NCBI GenBank assembly: GCA_021383565.1
Contig: CP079699.1
Coordinates: forward strand, 2,294,001 to 2,358,000
Reading direction: 5' to 3'
DNA from: Levilactobacillus brevis
GTDB lineage: Bacteria > Bacillota > Bacilli > Lactobacillales > Lactobacillaceae
Length of the DNA: 64,000 nt
The notes under the pieces were generated by a model. The model was given only the letters and a program-made list of their open reading frames with translations, made no database searches and was not told the DNA's origin. The position numbers and the translations under genes were made by a program. This document shows positions 25,177 through 35,268 of the stretch, piece after piece (within the stretch, counting starts at the first letter, position 1; each line of letters opens with the position of its first letter).

Positions 25177-25209
25177 TGAGAGATAAGTTAGATTACGAAG
25201 GGAGCTTAC

Positions 25210-26475
25210 GTGCTCGTGGTTCTTTTAAAACATTGGTTACGCACCCTTGTTGTGGCCGGACTCGCGCTGTTCATGCTCGCACCGGGAACGGCCCAGGCGG
25301 CGACAAAGACCGTCAGTAAGGTGCCGGCTCGGGCGGCGTACGTCATGGATGCCAACAGTGGTCAGGTCCTTTACCAACAAAACGCGGATAAACGATACCC
25401 AATTGCCTCATTATCCAAACTATTAACGGTTTACCTCACCGTCAAAGCGATTAACGACGGGAAACTTAGTTGGGATGACGAGGTGACCATGCCACAAAAC
25501 CTTATTAAATTAAGCCATAGCTATGCGTATTCGTCGCTACGTATGAAGTCCGGCGAGACGTTTACTGTCCGCCAATTGGTTGCGGCAGCGATGATTGCGT
25601 CGTCTAATAGTGCCGCAACGGAACTGGGAGAAGTGGTCGCCGGTAGTAATGCCAAGTTTATCGCGCTGATGAATCAACAGAGCGAGGACTGGGGGTTGGA
25701 GGCGCATTTCATTAGTTCGTCGGGTCTGGACAACTCTGACCTGAAGGACTATGACCTCGTGTTACCCGATACGGGCAAGAATGAACAAAATCTAGTCTCG
25801 GCTAAGGCCATCACCAAGGTGGCCCAGCAACTGCTCAAGGCCGATCCACAGATTACGGACATCGCCAGCAAGACGGAAGATAAGATTAACGGGACGGCTA
25901 TTTATAATGAAAATAGTTGTCTGCCGGGTAAGTCCCAATATAAGAAGGAAAGTGGCATCGATGGGCTCAAGACTGGCTACACCGAGAATGCCAAGCTGTG
26001 CTTCACGGCAACTTATACGGTTAATGGGCAACGCATGGTGGCCACTATCCTAGGTGGGGATACCACGTTTTCCGCCATGAACAAGTTGATTAAGCAATTG
26101 AAGCAAGTGTATAGTTTGGAGACGACGCCCTTAACGACTCAACGGATCTCGCTATCGAATGGGCTGGCTACCAAGGTCATGGCAACGCCGACAACTTCTC
26201 AGGCAGGGGTCTGGTATCAGGATAAGACGGCTAATTTAACCACGAAGGTGGAGACTAAATTAACGCCGACACAGTTAAGCACGGGGACGGTCGATGCGGG
26301 TGATCCGGTAGCCCAAGCAACGGTCACCGATACGCAGACGGGCGCTAAGCAACAGGTAACGTACCGTGCTCAGCAGACGACTACCTTATTTGCGGAACGG
26401 GCCGTCTTTGCGGCGAAAAATAACGTTGACCAGTTAATGGCCGTGTTGCGGCAGCCACTGAATAGTTTGTTTTAG
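25210..26475 (+). CDS. dacA: D-alanyl-D-alanine carboxypeptidase (PBP5/DacA family)
   Basis: The 421-residue protein has a signal peptide (cleavage after AQA, about residue 30) and all three penicillin-binding motifs: SLSK (S67-K70), SSN (131-133) and KTG (254-256). The C-terminal part (about 300-395) is the PBP5 beta domain, and the last ~25 residues form an amphipathic membrane-binding helix. It trims the terminal D-alanine of peptidoglycan pentapeptides outside the cell. The start is GTG 25210 behind AAGGGAG. The repeat element begins 5 bases after its stop codon, ahead of a probable terminator at 26657. Confidence 0.93.
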   Translation: MLVVLLKHWLRTLVVAGLALFMLAPGTAQAATKTVSKVPARAAYVMDANSGQVLYQQNADKRYPIASLSKLLTVYLTVKAINDGKLSWDDEVTMPQNLIKLSHSYAYSSLRMKSGETFTVRQLVAAAMIASSNSAATELGEVVAGSNAKFIALMNQQSEDWGLEAHFISSSGLDNSDLKDYDLVLPDTGKNEQNLVSAKAITKVAQQLLKADPQITDIASKTEDKINGTAIYNENSCLPGKSQYKKESGIDGLKTGYTENAKLCFTATYTVNGQRMVATILGGDTTFSAMNKLIKQLKQVYSLETTPLTTQRISLSNGLATKVMATPTTSQAGVWYQDKTANLTTKVETKLTPTQLSTGTVDAGDPVAQATVTDTQTGAKQQVTYRAQQTTTLFAERAVFAAKNNVDQLMAVLRQPLNSLF

Positions 26476-26479
26476 GGTT

Positions 26480-26637
26480 TTTAAAAGTTGAAAGATTGCG
26501 AACACGCTCCAGTTTCCAGCTGACAAGGCCTATCGCTATTAAACCGACCTGCGGCTGCCAGCCTACGACTATCATATTATGATGGATGGTATCCTTGTTA
26601 CACTACGGATTCTAGCTATTTGCTAACTTTCAGTTAA
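26480..26637 (+). repeat. dispersed intergenic repeat, copy C (internally deleted)
   Basis: About 158 bp. The left ~85 bp (aaaagttgaaagattgcgaa, then tttccagctgacaaggc and acctgcggctgccag) match the left end of copy D. The right ~60 bp (tatccttgttacac, then ggattctagct) match the right end of copy D. The ~420 bp middle is absent. This end-joined structure is typical of deletion derivatives of small mobile elements. Confidence 0.75.
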
Positions 26638-26656
26638 ATTAATGAATATCGTATCG

Positions 26657-26687
26657 GAGTTGCGGCTGAAGTCGTGACTCTTTTTTT
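26657..26687 (+). terminator. terminator, probably of dacA, beyond repeat copy C
   Basis: An 8-bp stem with two wobble pairs (gagttgcg 26657-26664, cgtgactc 26673-26680) is followed by seven T. Only the repeat separates it from dacA. Confidence 0.6.
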
Positions 26688-26689
26688 AT

Positions 26690-27005
26690 AGTTCGATTAT
26701 CGACTAACATAGGTAGGAAGCCGATGCGTGAATATAGCCAGGAGGTGATTTAGAGTCGGAAACGGGCCATCCAATAAGTTGTTTGCCAAATGAATGGCCT
26801 GGAGCTGTGTAAATCAGCTAATAAATGTAGTAAAATTGTGCAATTTTGATAAGACCAAAATGAGCACAAACGGCGTTGCGATAAGTTTAGTAAATATGTG
26901 ATCGCTATCAGTAAAAATGTTACTTAAATTTGTTTAGGTGGTATATCAGAACGAAAAAACCGCAATTTCTTGGTTTTTAGTGAAAACGCCAACATTTTTA
27001 TTTTG
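26690..27005. other. AT-rich intergenic DNA left of the IS30 element, no gene found
   Basis: It contains ribosome-site-like sequences (AGGAGG at about 26741) but the frames after them close within ten codons. It may be remnants of a gene or promoter region broken before the insertion. Confidence 0.35.
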
Positions 27006-28299
27006 AAATTTACCGCGAATTTTATAATCAAGTTAGCCACCCATGTTGATTGATCAAAAAATGGTCAAAAAAAGACACCAAGACGAAAAATCAGGTATCA
27101 TTGAAGTTCCAACACTAAACAATGAGAGAGGTTTTCGTCTTGACGCAACAACAGCTTACCACAAATCGTCAAAAGGGTCACCACTTAACTCAAATTGAAC
27201 GTGGAATGATTGCTTCTCTACACTCCGAAGGCCATTCTGCACGCCAGATTGCATCTATTATCGGTGTTAGTCATCAAACCATTAATAATGAGCTTTCTCG
27301 TGGCACTATTAAGCAGGTTAAGAAGATTAACGGAGAGAAGCACTACCTTAAGGTTTATTGTCCTGAAGCAGCTCAGGCTCGCTATGAGGAGAACCGGTCC
27401 AATAGTAGACGTCCATTAAAGTTTAAGCAAGTCACCGACTTCCTAGCCTACTTTGATGACAAGTTTCACACGGAGCACTGGTCACCCGACGCAACGGTAG
27501 GATATGCTAAAAAGCACCGTTTATTTTCACCTCATAAGATGATTTGTGCGAAGACACTGTACAACTATATTGATGCACAATTATTGGAGATCCGCAATAT
27601 CGATCTTGTGGAGAAAGTAAGACGCCGAATGGCTCATCATAAAACAACGAAAGTTAAACGGCTGGCCGGTTCTAAAAGTATTGATGAACGCCCCAAGAAG
27701 GTCAATAACCGTCATGAGTTTGGACATTTTGAAATTGATACCGTTGTTGGTGAGCGTAATGGTAGCCAGAGCGTCTTGTTGACTTTCACAGAGCGTAAAA
27801 CACGCTTTGAAATAGTCTGCTTGATTGAGGGTAAAGACGCAGATTCAGTATCGTATGCATTGCGAAATATTGTTAATCAATATGGTGATATTATCAAGAC
27901 CGTGACGGCAGATAATGGTACTGAGTTTACGACCTTAGAGACTGCACTGAATGGCATAGCTGACACTTATTTTGCCCACCCGTACACATCTTCAGAACGA
28001 GGCACTAATGAAGTTCATAATCGGATGCTTCGTCGCTATTTTCCCAAGGGGCAATCACTCGACATTGCCACTCCAAGCCAAGTTCAGATTGCTCAATCGC
28101 ATCTGAACAACCTGCCTCGGCGAATTTTAAAGTTCAAAACACCAGCCGAAGCTTTTGAAAGAGAAGTCAAGCGTGCTCGCAAGGCTCATACTGCTTAGCT
28201 TTCTTCAATTGAAACTCACTGAAACCTTTCCGCCAGCTGTCTTCGCCTGCGCTGGCTAACTTGCACTTGCAATTTGCGTTTTGAAATTTACGGGAAATC
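27006..28299 (+). mobile_element. IS30-family insertion sequence
   Basis: One transposase gene is flanked by imperfect terminal inverted repeats of about 22 bp. The left end (27006-27028, core atttaccgcgaattt) matches the reverse complement of the right end (28279-28300, core atttcccgtaaattt) at about 15 of 22 positions. The boundaries are approximate. Base composition is lower in GC than the flanking genes, as expected for a recent arrival. Confidence 0.7.
27122..28198 (+). CDS. IS30-family transposase
   Basis: The protein has 358 residues from ATG 27122, or 352 from an in-frame TTG at 27140 that has GAGAGG at better spacing. The N-terminal helix-turn-helix (TQIERGMIASLHSEGHSARQIASIIGVSHQTINNELSRG) binds the ends. 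The DDE catalytic core shows D in FEIDTVVG, D in TADNGTEF, and E in SSERGTNEVHNRMLRRYFPKG, the diagnostic IS30 spacing. Length is normal and no frame damage is seen, so it may be active. A short inverted repeat (aagacgaaaa/ttttcgtctt) around its start may restrain translation. Confidence 0.93.
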   Translation: MREVFVLTQQQLTTNRQKGHHLTQIERGMIASLHSEGHSARQIASIIGVSHQTINNELSRGTIKQVKKINGEKHYLKVYCPEAAQARYEENRSNSRRPLKFKQVTDFLAYFDDKFHTEHWSPDATVGYAKKHRLFSPHKMICAKTLYNYIDAQLLEIRNIDLVEKVRRRMAHHKTTKVKRLAGSKSIDERPKKVNNRHEFGHFEIDTVVGERNGSQSVLLTFTERKTRFEIVCLIEGKDADSVSYALRNIVNQYGDIIKTVTADNGTEFTTLETALNGIADTYFAHPYTSSERGTNEVHNRMLRRYFPKGQSLDIATPSQVQIAQSHLNNLPRRILKFKTPAEAFEREVKRARKAHTA

Positions 28300-28395
28300 A
28301 CAAGGTCACTCTGAATGCTGTTATAGCAATGCTTTTGACTTGATTAATTGGTAGCGAATTGGCTACCAGATCTCATAAATCTTTTAATTTGAGGT

Positions 28396-28409
28396 TGAAA
28401 GCGATTTCT
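28396..28409 (+). promoter_or_regulatory. cre-like site upstream of the GPH symporter gene
   Basis: TGAAAGCGATTTCT matches the catabolite-responsive element TGWNANCGNTNWCA at 13 of 14 positions. It lies about 130 bp before the start codon, suggesting CcpA control. Confidence 0.6.
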
Positions 28410-28540
28410 ACACGTGGTACGCTGAACCTAACTTGTATATTAGTTGCAAGGGAGCGTTACCGGAAATACCCTAGCTAGGATGACCCAACAGCGTTCAGTT
28501 TTGCTCTTATTTTGCTCGTTTAGACTATATATTTTAGGAA

Positions 28541-29977
28541 GTGTCAGGAAAATTGGATAAAACACAAAAAACCATTACCATCGACGCGCAGCCTTTTAAT
28601 ATAAAAGACCGTATCGGTTATATGTTTGGTGATATTGGGAATAACTTCTCATTCAACGTTATCAACTCGTTCTTAATGATTTTCTACACCAACGTCCTGG
28701 GGTTAACCGGGGCTCAAGTTGGGATTTTGTTCTTAACCGCTCGGTTCGTTGATGCTTTTGCGGATATTATGGTTGGTCGGTTTGTCGATAATAGTAAGTT
28801 ACATAAGAGTGGGCGATTCCAACCTTGGATGAACCGGATGAAGTACCCACTGATGATCGCCTTTATTTTGACATTCGTGCCAATTGTTAAAGACTGGGCA
28901 ATGCCAGCTCGGTTGGCTTACGTCTTCATCACGTACTTATCATGGGGGATCTTCTACTCCTCCGTTAACATCCCTTATGGGTCTATGGCTTCTGCCATTA
29001 GTGGTGACCCTAACGACAAAACTTCATTGTCCACTTTCCGGGCAATTGGTTCTGCCGTCGGGAGTGCATTGACGAGTTACGTTTTGCCATTAATCATTTA
29101 TGTAGGCGCTTCCCAAAAGATTTCTGGGAGCCGTTTCTTCTGGGTTGTTGTTGGCTGTGCCATCATCGCCTGGGCTTGCTACACGTTAACGACAGCCTTG
29201 ACTACTGAACGTGTGCGGACTGAAAAGTCTGAAAAGGTGCCATTATCACGCTTGGTCAAAGGTTTGTTTGAAAACAAGGCCTTAGTTGTCTTGGTTCTGG
29301 TTGATATCTTAATCGTTATCAACCAAAACTTATCCGGGACGTTATTAACGTACCTGTTCAACGATTACTTCAAGGATACTAAAGCCTTAAGTATTGCGTT
29401 GGTCTTCAACTTTGCGACGGTTATTCTGTTGGCCCCATTCAGTAACTGGATGACGCGGACGTTTGGTCGTAAGGAATGTTCTATCGTGGCCTTATTCATT
29501 GGTGCCGCTATCTACGGAATCTTAATGGTTACGCGGACACAAAGCGCCGGCTTCTACCTGGTTATGTTGTTCTTCGGTTCCTTAGGTGCCGGGGTCTTCA
29601 ACCTGATGGTCTGGGCCTTCATCACCGATGTTATTGATAATCACGAAGTCTTAACGGGTGTTCGTGAAGATGGGGTTGTTTACGGAGTTAACTCATTTGC
29701 TCGTAAGGTAGCCCAAGCGATCGCCGGTGGTTTCGGTGGATTTATGTTGACCTTTATTGGTTACAAGTCTTCAACTGGTGGTGGTGCTGAACAGACCACG
29801 ACCGTTGTTAATCACATTTACACCTTGGCAACTGGTGTGCCAACCTTCTGCCTGTTATTAGCTGGTTTGGTCTTACTGTTCTTCTACCCATTGAGTAAGA
29901 AGCGCGTTAACGCCAACGCTGCTAAGTTAGCTGAAATTCACTCTGAAAACGCTGAAGAGGAAGAAGAAGCTAAGTAA
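28541..29977 (+). CDS. GPH-family (glycoside-pentoside-hexuronide) cation symporter
   Basis: The 478-residue protein has 12 membrane segments and GPH features: DRIGYMFGDIGNNFSFNVIN at the first helix, ARFVDAFADIMVGRFVDNS, SGRFQPWM and GVREDGVVYGVNSFARKVAQAIAG. These carriers import beta-glycosides, pentosides or uronides with H+ or Na+. The charged tail ends in a run of glutamates. GTG 28541 is the apparent start but its AGGAA is too close, and a TTG at 28553 is an alternative. IS30 lies 240 bp upstream and may have separated it from former partners; no glycosidase gene is adjacent. The substrate is unknown. Confidence 0.85.
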   Translation: MSGKLDKTQKTITIDAQPFNIKDRIGYMFGDIGNNFSFNVINSFLMIFYTNVLGLTGAQVGILFLTARFVDAFADIMVGRFVDNSKLHKSGRFQPWMNRMKYPLMIAFILTFVPIVKDWAMPARLAYVFITYLSWGIFYSSVNIPYGSMASAISGDPNDKTSLSTFRAIGSAVGSALTSYVLPLIIYVGASQKISGSRFFWVVVGCAIIAWACYTLTTALTTERVRTEKSEKVPLSRLVKGLFENKALVVLVLVDILIVINQNLSGTLLTYLFNDYFKDTKALSIALVFNFATVILLAPFSNWMTRTFGRKECSIVALFIGAAIYGILMVTRTQSAGFYLVMLFFGSLGAGVFNLMVWAFITDVIDNHEVLTGVREDGVVYGVNSFARKVAQAIAGGFGGFMLTFIGYKSSTGGGAEQTTTVVNHIYTLATGVPTFCLLLAGLVLLFFYPLSKKRVNANAAKLAEIHSENAEEEEEAK

Positions 29978-30006
29978 AAGACACGATCTAAAATGTAGGT
30001 AAATCT

Positions 30007-30056
30007 AAAAGGAGTTGCTCTTATCATCAACATGAATGATAAGAGCAACTCCTTTT
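30007..30056. terminator. strong bidirectional terminator between convergent genes
   Basis: A 21-bp perfect inverted repeat (30007-30027 with 30036-30056) has an 8-base loop and A/T ends. Confidence 0.92.
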
Positions 30057-30074
30057 GTGTGGAATAGTAAAGGT

Positions 30075-32651
30075 TTAATCCACCGATTTCAACGCATCCA
30101 GCATATTAATTCGCTTCAGCTTGCGGTGCATCAGCCACATCACTAGTAGGCTGAAAGCCAGCGTTAGCGCGGCCGAGTAGACATAGCTGAGCGGGTGAAT
30201 GCCTGGCGAGAACATCAGGCTATCCGTTTCCGCCGTATTGAGAATATAGCTGTGAAGCCAATCGCCCATGAAGCAGCCGAGCAGAATGCCCATGACGGTC
30301 AGAATCAGGTTTTCCCTAAAGATGTACATCGTCACTTCGCGATCATAGAAGCCCAGCACCTTGATGGTGGATAGCTCCCGAATTCGTTCGGAAACGTTGA
30401 TGTTGGTAAGGTTGTACAGAACCACCAGCGCCAGCGCTCCGGCCGCGACCACGAAGATGATGACGACCAGGTCCATGGTATCCAGCATCTGGAAGTTGTT
30501 CTGTTTCTCCGTACTGAGCAGTGTGACGTTCAGCATGCCTTTGGTCTTGAGCAAGTCACTGGCAAATTGGTTTTGAGCCCGCTTACCGTGATGGGTGAAC
30601 TGCACCAAGTTGCCGTTGTAGACGGCCTTGTGGTCAAAGACTTGGTGGTAGTCATGTGGTGACATGTAGATGAAGTGATTGACGTAGTTCTCCGCAATCG
30701 CAGTCACGCGAACGTTTTTGGCCCGGTGATTGCCGAGTTTCACGGGTAACTGATCCCCCACCTTAACGTGGTACAACTTGGCTAATTTTTCATCGATAAT
30801 CGCGCCGTGATTGTTGAGGGAATAGGCTCGGTGGCTCTGGCGCTGTCGGAGAACGACGAACTTCTTGAGCTGGCGCGGATGTTGCGGCACGCTCAACGTG
30901 GCCGTTTGGTTGGCGACACCGGTTCGTTCAACAGTGACCTGAGACTGCTTGAGCACCAAGTCATCCTGATACAGCGGCTGCCGGTGAAGGGCGCGTCGTT
31001 GCGCCGAAGTCTGGGTGCCATTACGCACGACAATTGCGTCGTAATGCCAGAGTTGATTGAACTGTTTGACGCTGATATCACCGATGGAATCCTTGAGGCC
31101 AAAGCCGGTGATCATCATGGCCATACAACCGGCAATTCCGAGGACGGTCATCAACAGGCGTTGCTTATAACGAAAGAGATTTCGCAACGTCACCTTGTGG
31201 TTGAAGCTTAACCGCCGCCAGAGACCGTGCCAGTGTTCGAGCCACAGTGTTTTGCCGGCCTTGGGGGCCTTGGGCTGCATTAAGATAGTGGGACTACTGT
31301 GCAGGTCAACTCGCAAGACGATGGCCGCGCTTCCCATGGTGCAGGCTAACGCGATGATGAGGGCAATGATAATATCGCCCCAGAGATACTGAACGTTGAT
31401 GGCGGGGAGGTTGTACATACTCCCATAGGCTTGGGCGATGAATCGAGGGAAAAAGTTGACACCAAAGCCGACGCCTAGTAAGGTTCCCAGCAAACTCGCA
31501 AGACCACCGTAAATCATAAACTCACTGCCGATGGCGAGATTGCTGTAGCCGAGAGCTTTGAGTGTCCCCATTTGAATGCGTAGCTCGGCGACCATGCGCG
31601 TCATGGTCGTCAGACAGATCAGTGCGGCGATGGCGATGAAGAAGAGGGGAAAGACCGTGGACAATGCGACCACCCGCTGTGTATTCTCGTGGTATTCGCT
31701 GTAGCCGGGATTGGCCGCCCGTCCGGTGTACAGATAGGTTGGTTGGCCGATGGCAGCAATCTTAGCTTGGGCCTGGCGCATTTGCTTCTGTGCACCGATC
31801 AGAATCGGTGACTCAGCCGGGAGCTGTTGCGCCAATTGCTTAACTTGGGCGCGCTTGGGCGCCAGTTGCGCGGTCGCCTGGCGCTTGAGCTGGGCCTGTC
31901 GTTGGGCTGCGCGCGGCTTGAACCAGGTCTTGAGCTTGGTGGTATTGGTTTTATTTAGGCGCTTGTATGTCGCCGAGTAGGGGGTGACTTGCGCGAGGTT
32001 CTTGAATTGAATATCTAGGCGACTGGCCACCCGTTGCGTCAAGGTACCGGGTTTAACCAATGCGAAATAATCCAACGTCCCCTTGCCGACGGTCGTCACA
32101 CCACGGGTCGTCTTTTCAATGTAGCGCGGCGAGTTGACGAAGCCCACGACCTTGAATGTTCGTCGATTGAAGGTGCGGTTGAGTTTCTGGGTCGTGGCAA
32201 TCCGGTAGGTCGATCCCAACTTCAAGTGCGGCTGAACGGTTCGTGCTTGTTGGTCGAGCACCATTTCATTGGCCTTGTGGGGTAAGCGACCACTGACCAT
32301 GGTCAGCCGATTGACCCGCTGTTTATCTGGTATCTCGGCCACCCGGACAGTCTGATTGTTGTTGAGTTGATTGATGTCCACGTATTTAACGGCTTGATAG
32401 GCTACCTGATTGCGATGGCGATGAAGGACGGCTAGATCTTGCTTTGTCAGCCCCGCCGTGGACTGCACACTATTGGTGGCTAGCTTTTGTTGGGCGTAGT
32501 AGTCATCGGCGGCCTGTAACATGTCTGGTCCGGTGGCCCGAATCCCGGTGTAGAAGGCCACGCCGAGAAAAATAATCAGCATGATTGAGAGAAACCGGGC
32601 TTTGGAACGCCGAATTTCACGAAAAATGGCTTTAAAATAACTCGCTGTCAT
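30075..32651 (-). CDS. FtsX-like ABC transporter permease (MacB/LolE-type)
   Basis: The 858-residue membrane protein has one N-terminal membrane segment (FLSIMLIIFLGVAFYTGIRA), a large extracellular domain with a basic helical region (about 255-300), three further segments (AALICLTTMTRMVAELRIQMGTLKALG...), a second membrane anchor and extracellular domain, and a C-terminal FtsX unit (ELSTIKVLGFYDREVTMYI). It does not pump small molecules across a channel but works as a mechanotransmission or lipid/peptide exporter with the adjacent ATPase. I start it at the ATG at 32651, with AGGTGA just upstream. The ATPase stop codon is 9 bases before. Confidence 0.87.
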   Translation of the reverse strand: MTASYFKAIFREIRRSKARFLSIMLIIFLGVAFYTGIRATGPDMLQAADDYYAQQKLATNSVQSTAGLTKQDLAVLHRHRNQVAYQAVKYVDINQLNNNQTVRVAEIPDKQRVNRLTMVSGRLPHKANEMVLDQQARTVQPHLKLGSTYRIATTQKLNRTFNRRTFKVVGFVNSPRYIEKTTRGVTTVGKGTLDYFALVKPGTLTQRVASRLDIQFKNLAQVTPYSATYKRLNKTNTTKLKTWFKPRAAQRQAQLKRQATAQLAPKRAQVKQLAQQLPAESPILIGAQKQMRQAQAKIAAIGQPTYLYTGRAANPGYSEYHENTQRVVALSTVFPLFFIAIAALICLTTMTRMVAELRIQMGTLKALGYSNLAIGSEFMIYGGLASLLGTLLGVGFGVNFFPRFIAQAYGSMYNLPAINVQYLWGDIIIALIIALACTMGSAAIVLRVDLHSSPTILMQPKAPKAGKTLWLEHWHGLWRRLSFNHKVTLRNLFRYKQRLLMTVLGIAGCMAMMITGFGLKDSIGDISVKQFNQLWHYDAIVVRNGTQTSAQRRALHRQPLYQDDLVLKQSQVTVERTGVANQTATLSVPQHPRQLKKFVVLRQRQSHRAYSLNNHGAIIDEKLAKLYHVKVGDQLPVKLGNHRAKNVRVTAIAENYVNHFIYMSPHDYHQVFDHKAVYNGNLVQFTHHGKRAQNQFASDLLKTKGMLNVTLLSTEKQNNFQMLDTMDLVVIIFVVAAGALALVVLYNLTNINVSERIRELSTIKVLGFYDREVTMYIFRENLILTVMGILLGCFMGDWLHSYILNTAETDSLMFSPGIHPLSYVYSAALTLAFSLLVMWLMHRKLKRINMLDALKSVD

Positions 32652-32660
32652 TCGCGTCAC

Positions 32661-33362
32661 CTACCATTCAATCTCGGCAACCGGCGTGGGATGCGGATTG
32701 TGTCGTGCCGATTGAACCTGAGCATCGCTGATGTGAATGACTTGGTCGCCCATTTTGGCAATGGCGCTGTTGTGGGTAACAATAATCACGGTCATATTGG
32801 TTCGCTGGGCCCCGTCTTGGATGACCTGCAGAACCTGTTTTCCGGTTTGATAATCCAGAGCACCCGTGGGTTCATCGCACAACAGGAGCTTAGGGTTCTT
32901 GGCGATGGCCCGGGCAATGGCGACCCGCTGTTGTTCGCCACCGGAGAGTTGGGCGGGAAAGTTAGCCGCGCGATCGGTCAAGCCAACTAACCCCAAGGTT
33001 TCATTGACATCGTGCGCGTCTGCGGTAATTTGCGAGGCCAGTTCGACGTTTTCTCTGGCGGTAAGGTTGGGGACGAGGTTGTAAAATTGAAAGACGAAGC
33101 CGACATCCTGACGGCGGTAGGTGGTTAACTGCTTGGTATTCAATTGGGCAATATCTTGGCCGTCGATCAGAACCTGTCCGCTAGTGGGGCTGTCCATGCC
33201 TCCGAGAATGTTGAGTAGTGTGGATTTGCCGGCGCCACTGGGACCAAGGATGGTGACAATCTCGCCTTGTTCCACGCTAAAAGAAATGTCTCGATTGGCA
33301 ACGGTAATTTGGTCACCCTGGGTAAATTGGCGGGTTTCCTTGATAACTTCTATGTAAGCCAT
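32661..33362 (-). CDS. ABC transporter ATP-binding protein (MacB/LolD-type)
   Basis: The 233-residue ATPase has Walker [29 protein letters not shown], Walker [13 protein letters not shown] and switch His in IIVTHN. The [10 protein letters not shown] region is typical of the LolD/MacB group that partners with FtsX-fold permeases. AAGGAG precedes its ATG. It is the first gene of a two-gene operon, with the permease start 9 bases after its stop codon. An inverted repeat gacaa-ttgg-ttgtc (33407-33420) upstream might be an operator. No two-component system or peptide-resistance gene is adjacent. Confidence 0.92.
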   Translation of the reverse strand: MAYIEVIKETRQFTQGDQITVANRDISFSVEQGEIVTILGPSGAGKSTLLNILGGMDSPTSGQVLIDGQDIAQLNTKQLTTYRRQDVGFVFQFYNLVPNLTARENVELASQITADAHDVNETLGLVGLTDRAANFPAQLSGGEQQRVAIARAIAKNPKLLLCDEPTGALDYQTGKQVLQVIQDGAQRTNMTVIIVTHNSAIAKMGDQVIHISDAQVQSARHNPHPTPVAEIEW

Positions 33363-33614
33363 ACAGTTGAGACTCCTTATTTTAAATTTTGTTCCTGGTC
33401 GATAACTGACAATTGGTTGTCTCGCCGTTAAAATGCGGTGGGTAGTTGGAAAAAGGTGGTTTTTCTAGCGGCGATCCCTATCCGCTTAAGTTAATTGTAG
33501 GCGGAAACGCGAATCGACGCAACGGAAACCGATTTCAATTCGCTTGTAAATCCCCTGCAGTTGGGTATACTGGGCGCATGAAGTGCTTAACTAGCAGGAA
33601 AGGATGTTTTGCAG

Positions 33615-35267
33615 ATGAAAGTCGTCATTATTGGTGGTGTAGCCGGCGGGATGTCGGCCGCGACCCGGCTGCGACGGTTAGATGAGAACGCTGAAATTGT
33701 GATTTTCGAGAAGGGACCGTACGTCTCGTTTGCCAACTGCGGGTTGCCGTTTTACCTATCCGGAGAAATTAGTGAACGGTCTGACCTTGTCGTGCAGACT
33801 GCGGCGGCCTTGCAGCAGCGGTTCAACCTAGACGTGCGGCCCAATCATGAGGTGACACGGATTTTACCGGCCGAGCACGTGGTGGTTGTTCGCCACGCTG
33901 GTCAGGAGAAACGGGAATCTTACGATAAGCTGATTTTATCACCGGGTGCGCAGCCAATTATGCCTAATTTACCGGGAGTGACGCCGGCCAATCGGGTCTA
34001 TGCTTTGCGCAATATTCCCGATCTCGACCGGATTATGGCCGAATTACAAAACGACCGGGTCCGCCGCGTACTGGTGGTAGGTGGCGGCTTCATCGGGCTG
34101 GAAGTGGCCGAGAATCTGCGCCTAAGCGGTTTGGCCGTCACGGTGGTGGAACAATCTGATCACGTCTTACCACCGCTAGATCCCGAGATGGCGGCCTTTG
34201 TCCAGGCGGAACTCAGCCAAAATGGCGTTGACGTCATCACCAATCAAGGGCTAACGGCACTAGAAGACGACGGTCAAACGGCGGTATTGGCGGATGGCAC
34301 GCGTTTGGCAACGGATCTGACCATTATGGCTGTGGGCGTTCGGCCAGCCAGTCAATTGGCCCAGGCGGCCGGATTAACCTTGGGCTTGAAGGGGGGAATC
34401 GTCGTTAACGACCATTACCAAACCAGTGATCCTGATATTTATGCGGTGGGGGATGCCATCGTCGTCAAGCAACAGCTCAATGGTCAAGATACCTTGATTG
34501 CACTGGCATCGCCGGCTAACCGGCAGGGTCGTCAGGTGGCGGATAATCTCTGTGGTCTGAAGCACCCGAACCGTGGGAGCATTGGAACGGCCATCGTCCG
34601 CGTCTTTAAGCTCGTTGCCGCGGCCACGGGGCTCAACGAACGCCAGGTCAAACAGCTAAAGCTTAAGTATCGGGTCGTTCACGTTCGTGGGAACAGCCAC
34701 GCCGGCTATTTTCCTGGTGGTACGCCAATGACGTTGAAATTAATTTTCAACCCGGACTCCGGTAAAATTTACGGTGCTCAGGGAATTGGCGCGCAGGGCG
34801 TGGATAAACGCCTCGATGTTCTGGCCACGGCCATTAAGGGTGGCTTGACGATTACGGACTTACCAGAATTGGAACTGACCTATGCGCCACCGTTTGGCTC
34901 AGCAAAGGACCCCGTCAATATGTTGGGCTATGCAGCCATGAACGTCGCGGAGGGGTTGAGCCGAACCATTCAGTGGTCGGAACTCCCGGAACGGTTGGCG
35001 GCAGGATGGCGGCTATTGGATGTGCGGGATCCCGACGAATTAAGCGATGGACAATTTAAGCAGAGTCTGAATATTCCGTTGAACCAATTGCGTGATCGAT
35101 TGGGTGAGCTGGATAAACAACAACCCTATGTGGTCAGTTGTTTCAGCGGGCAACGGAGCTATATTGCGGAGCGCCTTCTTCGGCAGCACGGCTTCACCGT
35201 GGTTAATCTGGACGGCGCCTTCGCCTTGTACCACGCCGTCCGGCCGCAGGACTTGGTGTATGACTAA
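33615..35267 (+). CDS. cdr: CoA-disulfide reductase fused to a rhodanese domain
   Basis: The 550-residue flavoenzyme has an N-terminal FAD dinucleotide-binding motif (VVIIGGVAGGMSAATRLRR), the redox Cys42 in SFANCGLP, an NAD(P) motif (VLVVGGGFIGLEVAENLRL), a C-terminal dimerisation domain, and a rhodanese domain (about 460-548) with the sulfur-accepting Cys in VVSCFSGQRS. This matches the CoADR-RHD or NADH-dependent persulfide reductase class, which reduces CoA disulfide, CoA persulfide or polysulfide in the cytosol. I start it at ATG 33615 (AAAGGA upstream). It is not in an operon and supports thiol and sulfur redox homeostasis. Confidence 0.9.
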   Translation: MKVVIIGGVAGGMSAATRLRRLDENAEIVIFEKGPYVSFANCGLPFYLSGEISERSDLVVQTAAALQQRFNLDVRPNHEVTRILPAEHVVVVRHAGQEKRESYDKLILSPGAQPIMPNLPGVTPANRVYALRNIPDLDRIMAELQNDRVRRVLVVGGGFIGLEVAENLRLSGLAVTVVEQSDHVLPPLDPEMAAFVQAELSQNGVDVITNQGLTALEDDGQTAVLADGTRLATDLTIMAVGVRPASQLAQAAGLTLGLKGGIVVNDHYQTSDPDIYAVGDAIVVKQQLNGQDTLIALASPANRQGRQVADNLCGLKHPNRGSIGTAIVRVFKLVAAATGLNERQVKQLKLKYRVVHVRGNSHAGYFPGGTPMTLKLIFNPDSGKIYGAQGIGAQGVDKRLDVLATAIKGGLTITDLPELELTYAPPFGSAKDPVNMLGYAAMNVAEGLSRTIQWSELPERLAAGWRLLDVRDPDELSDGQFKQSLNIPLNQLRDRLGELDKQQPYVVSCFSGQRSYIAERLLRQHGFTVVNLDGAFALYHAVRPQDLVYD

Positions 35268-35268
35268 A

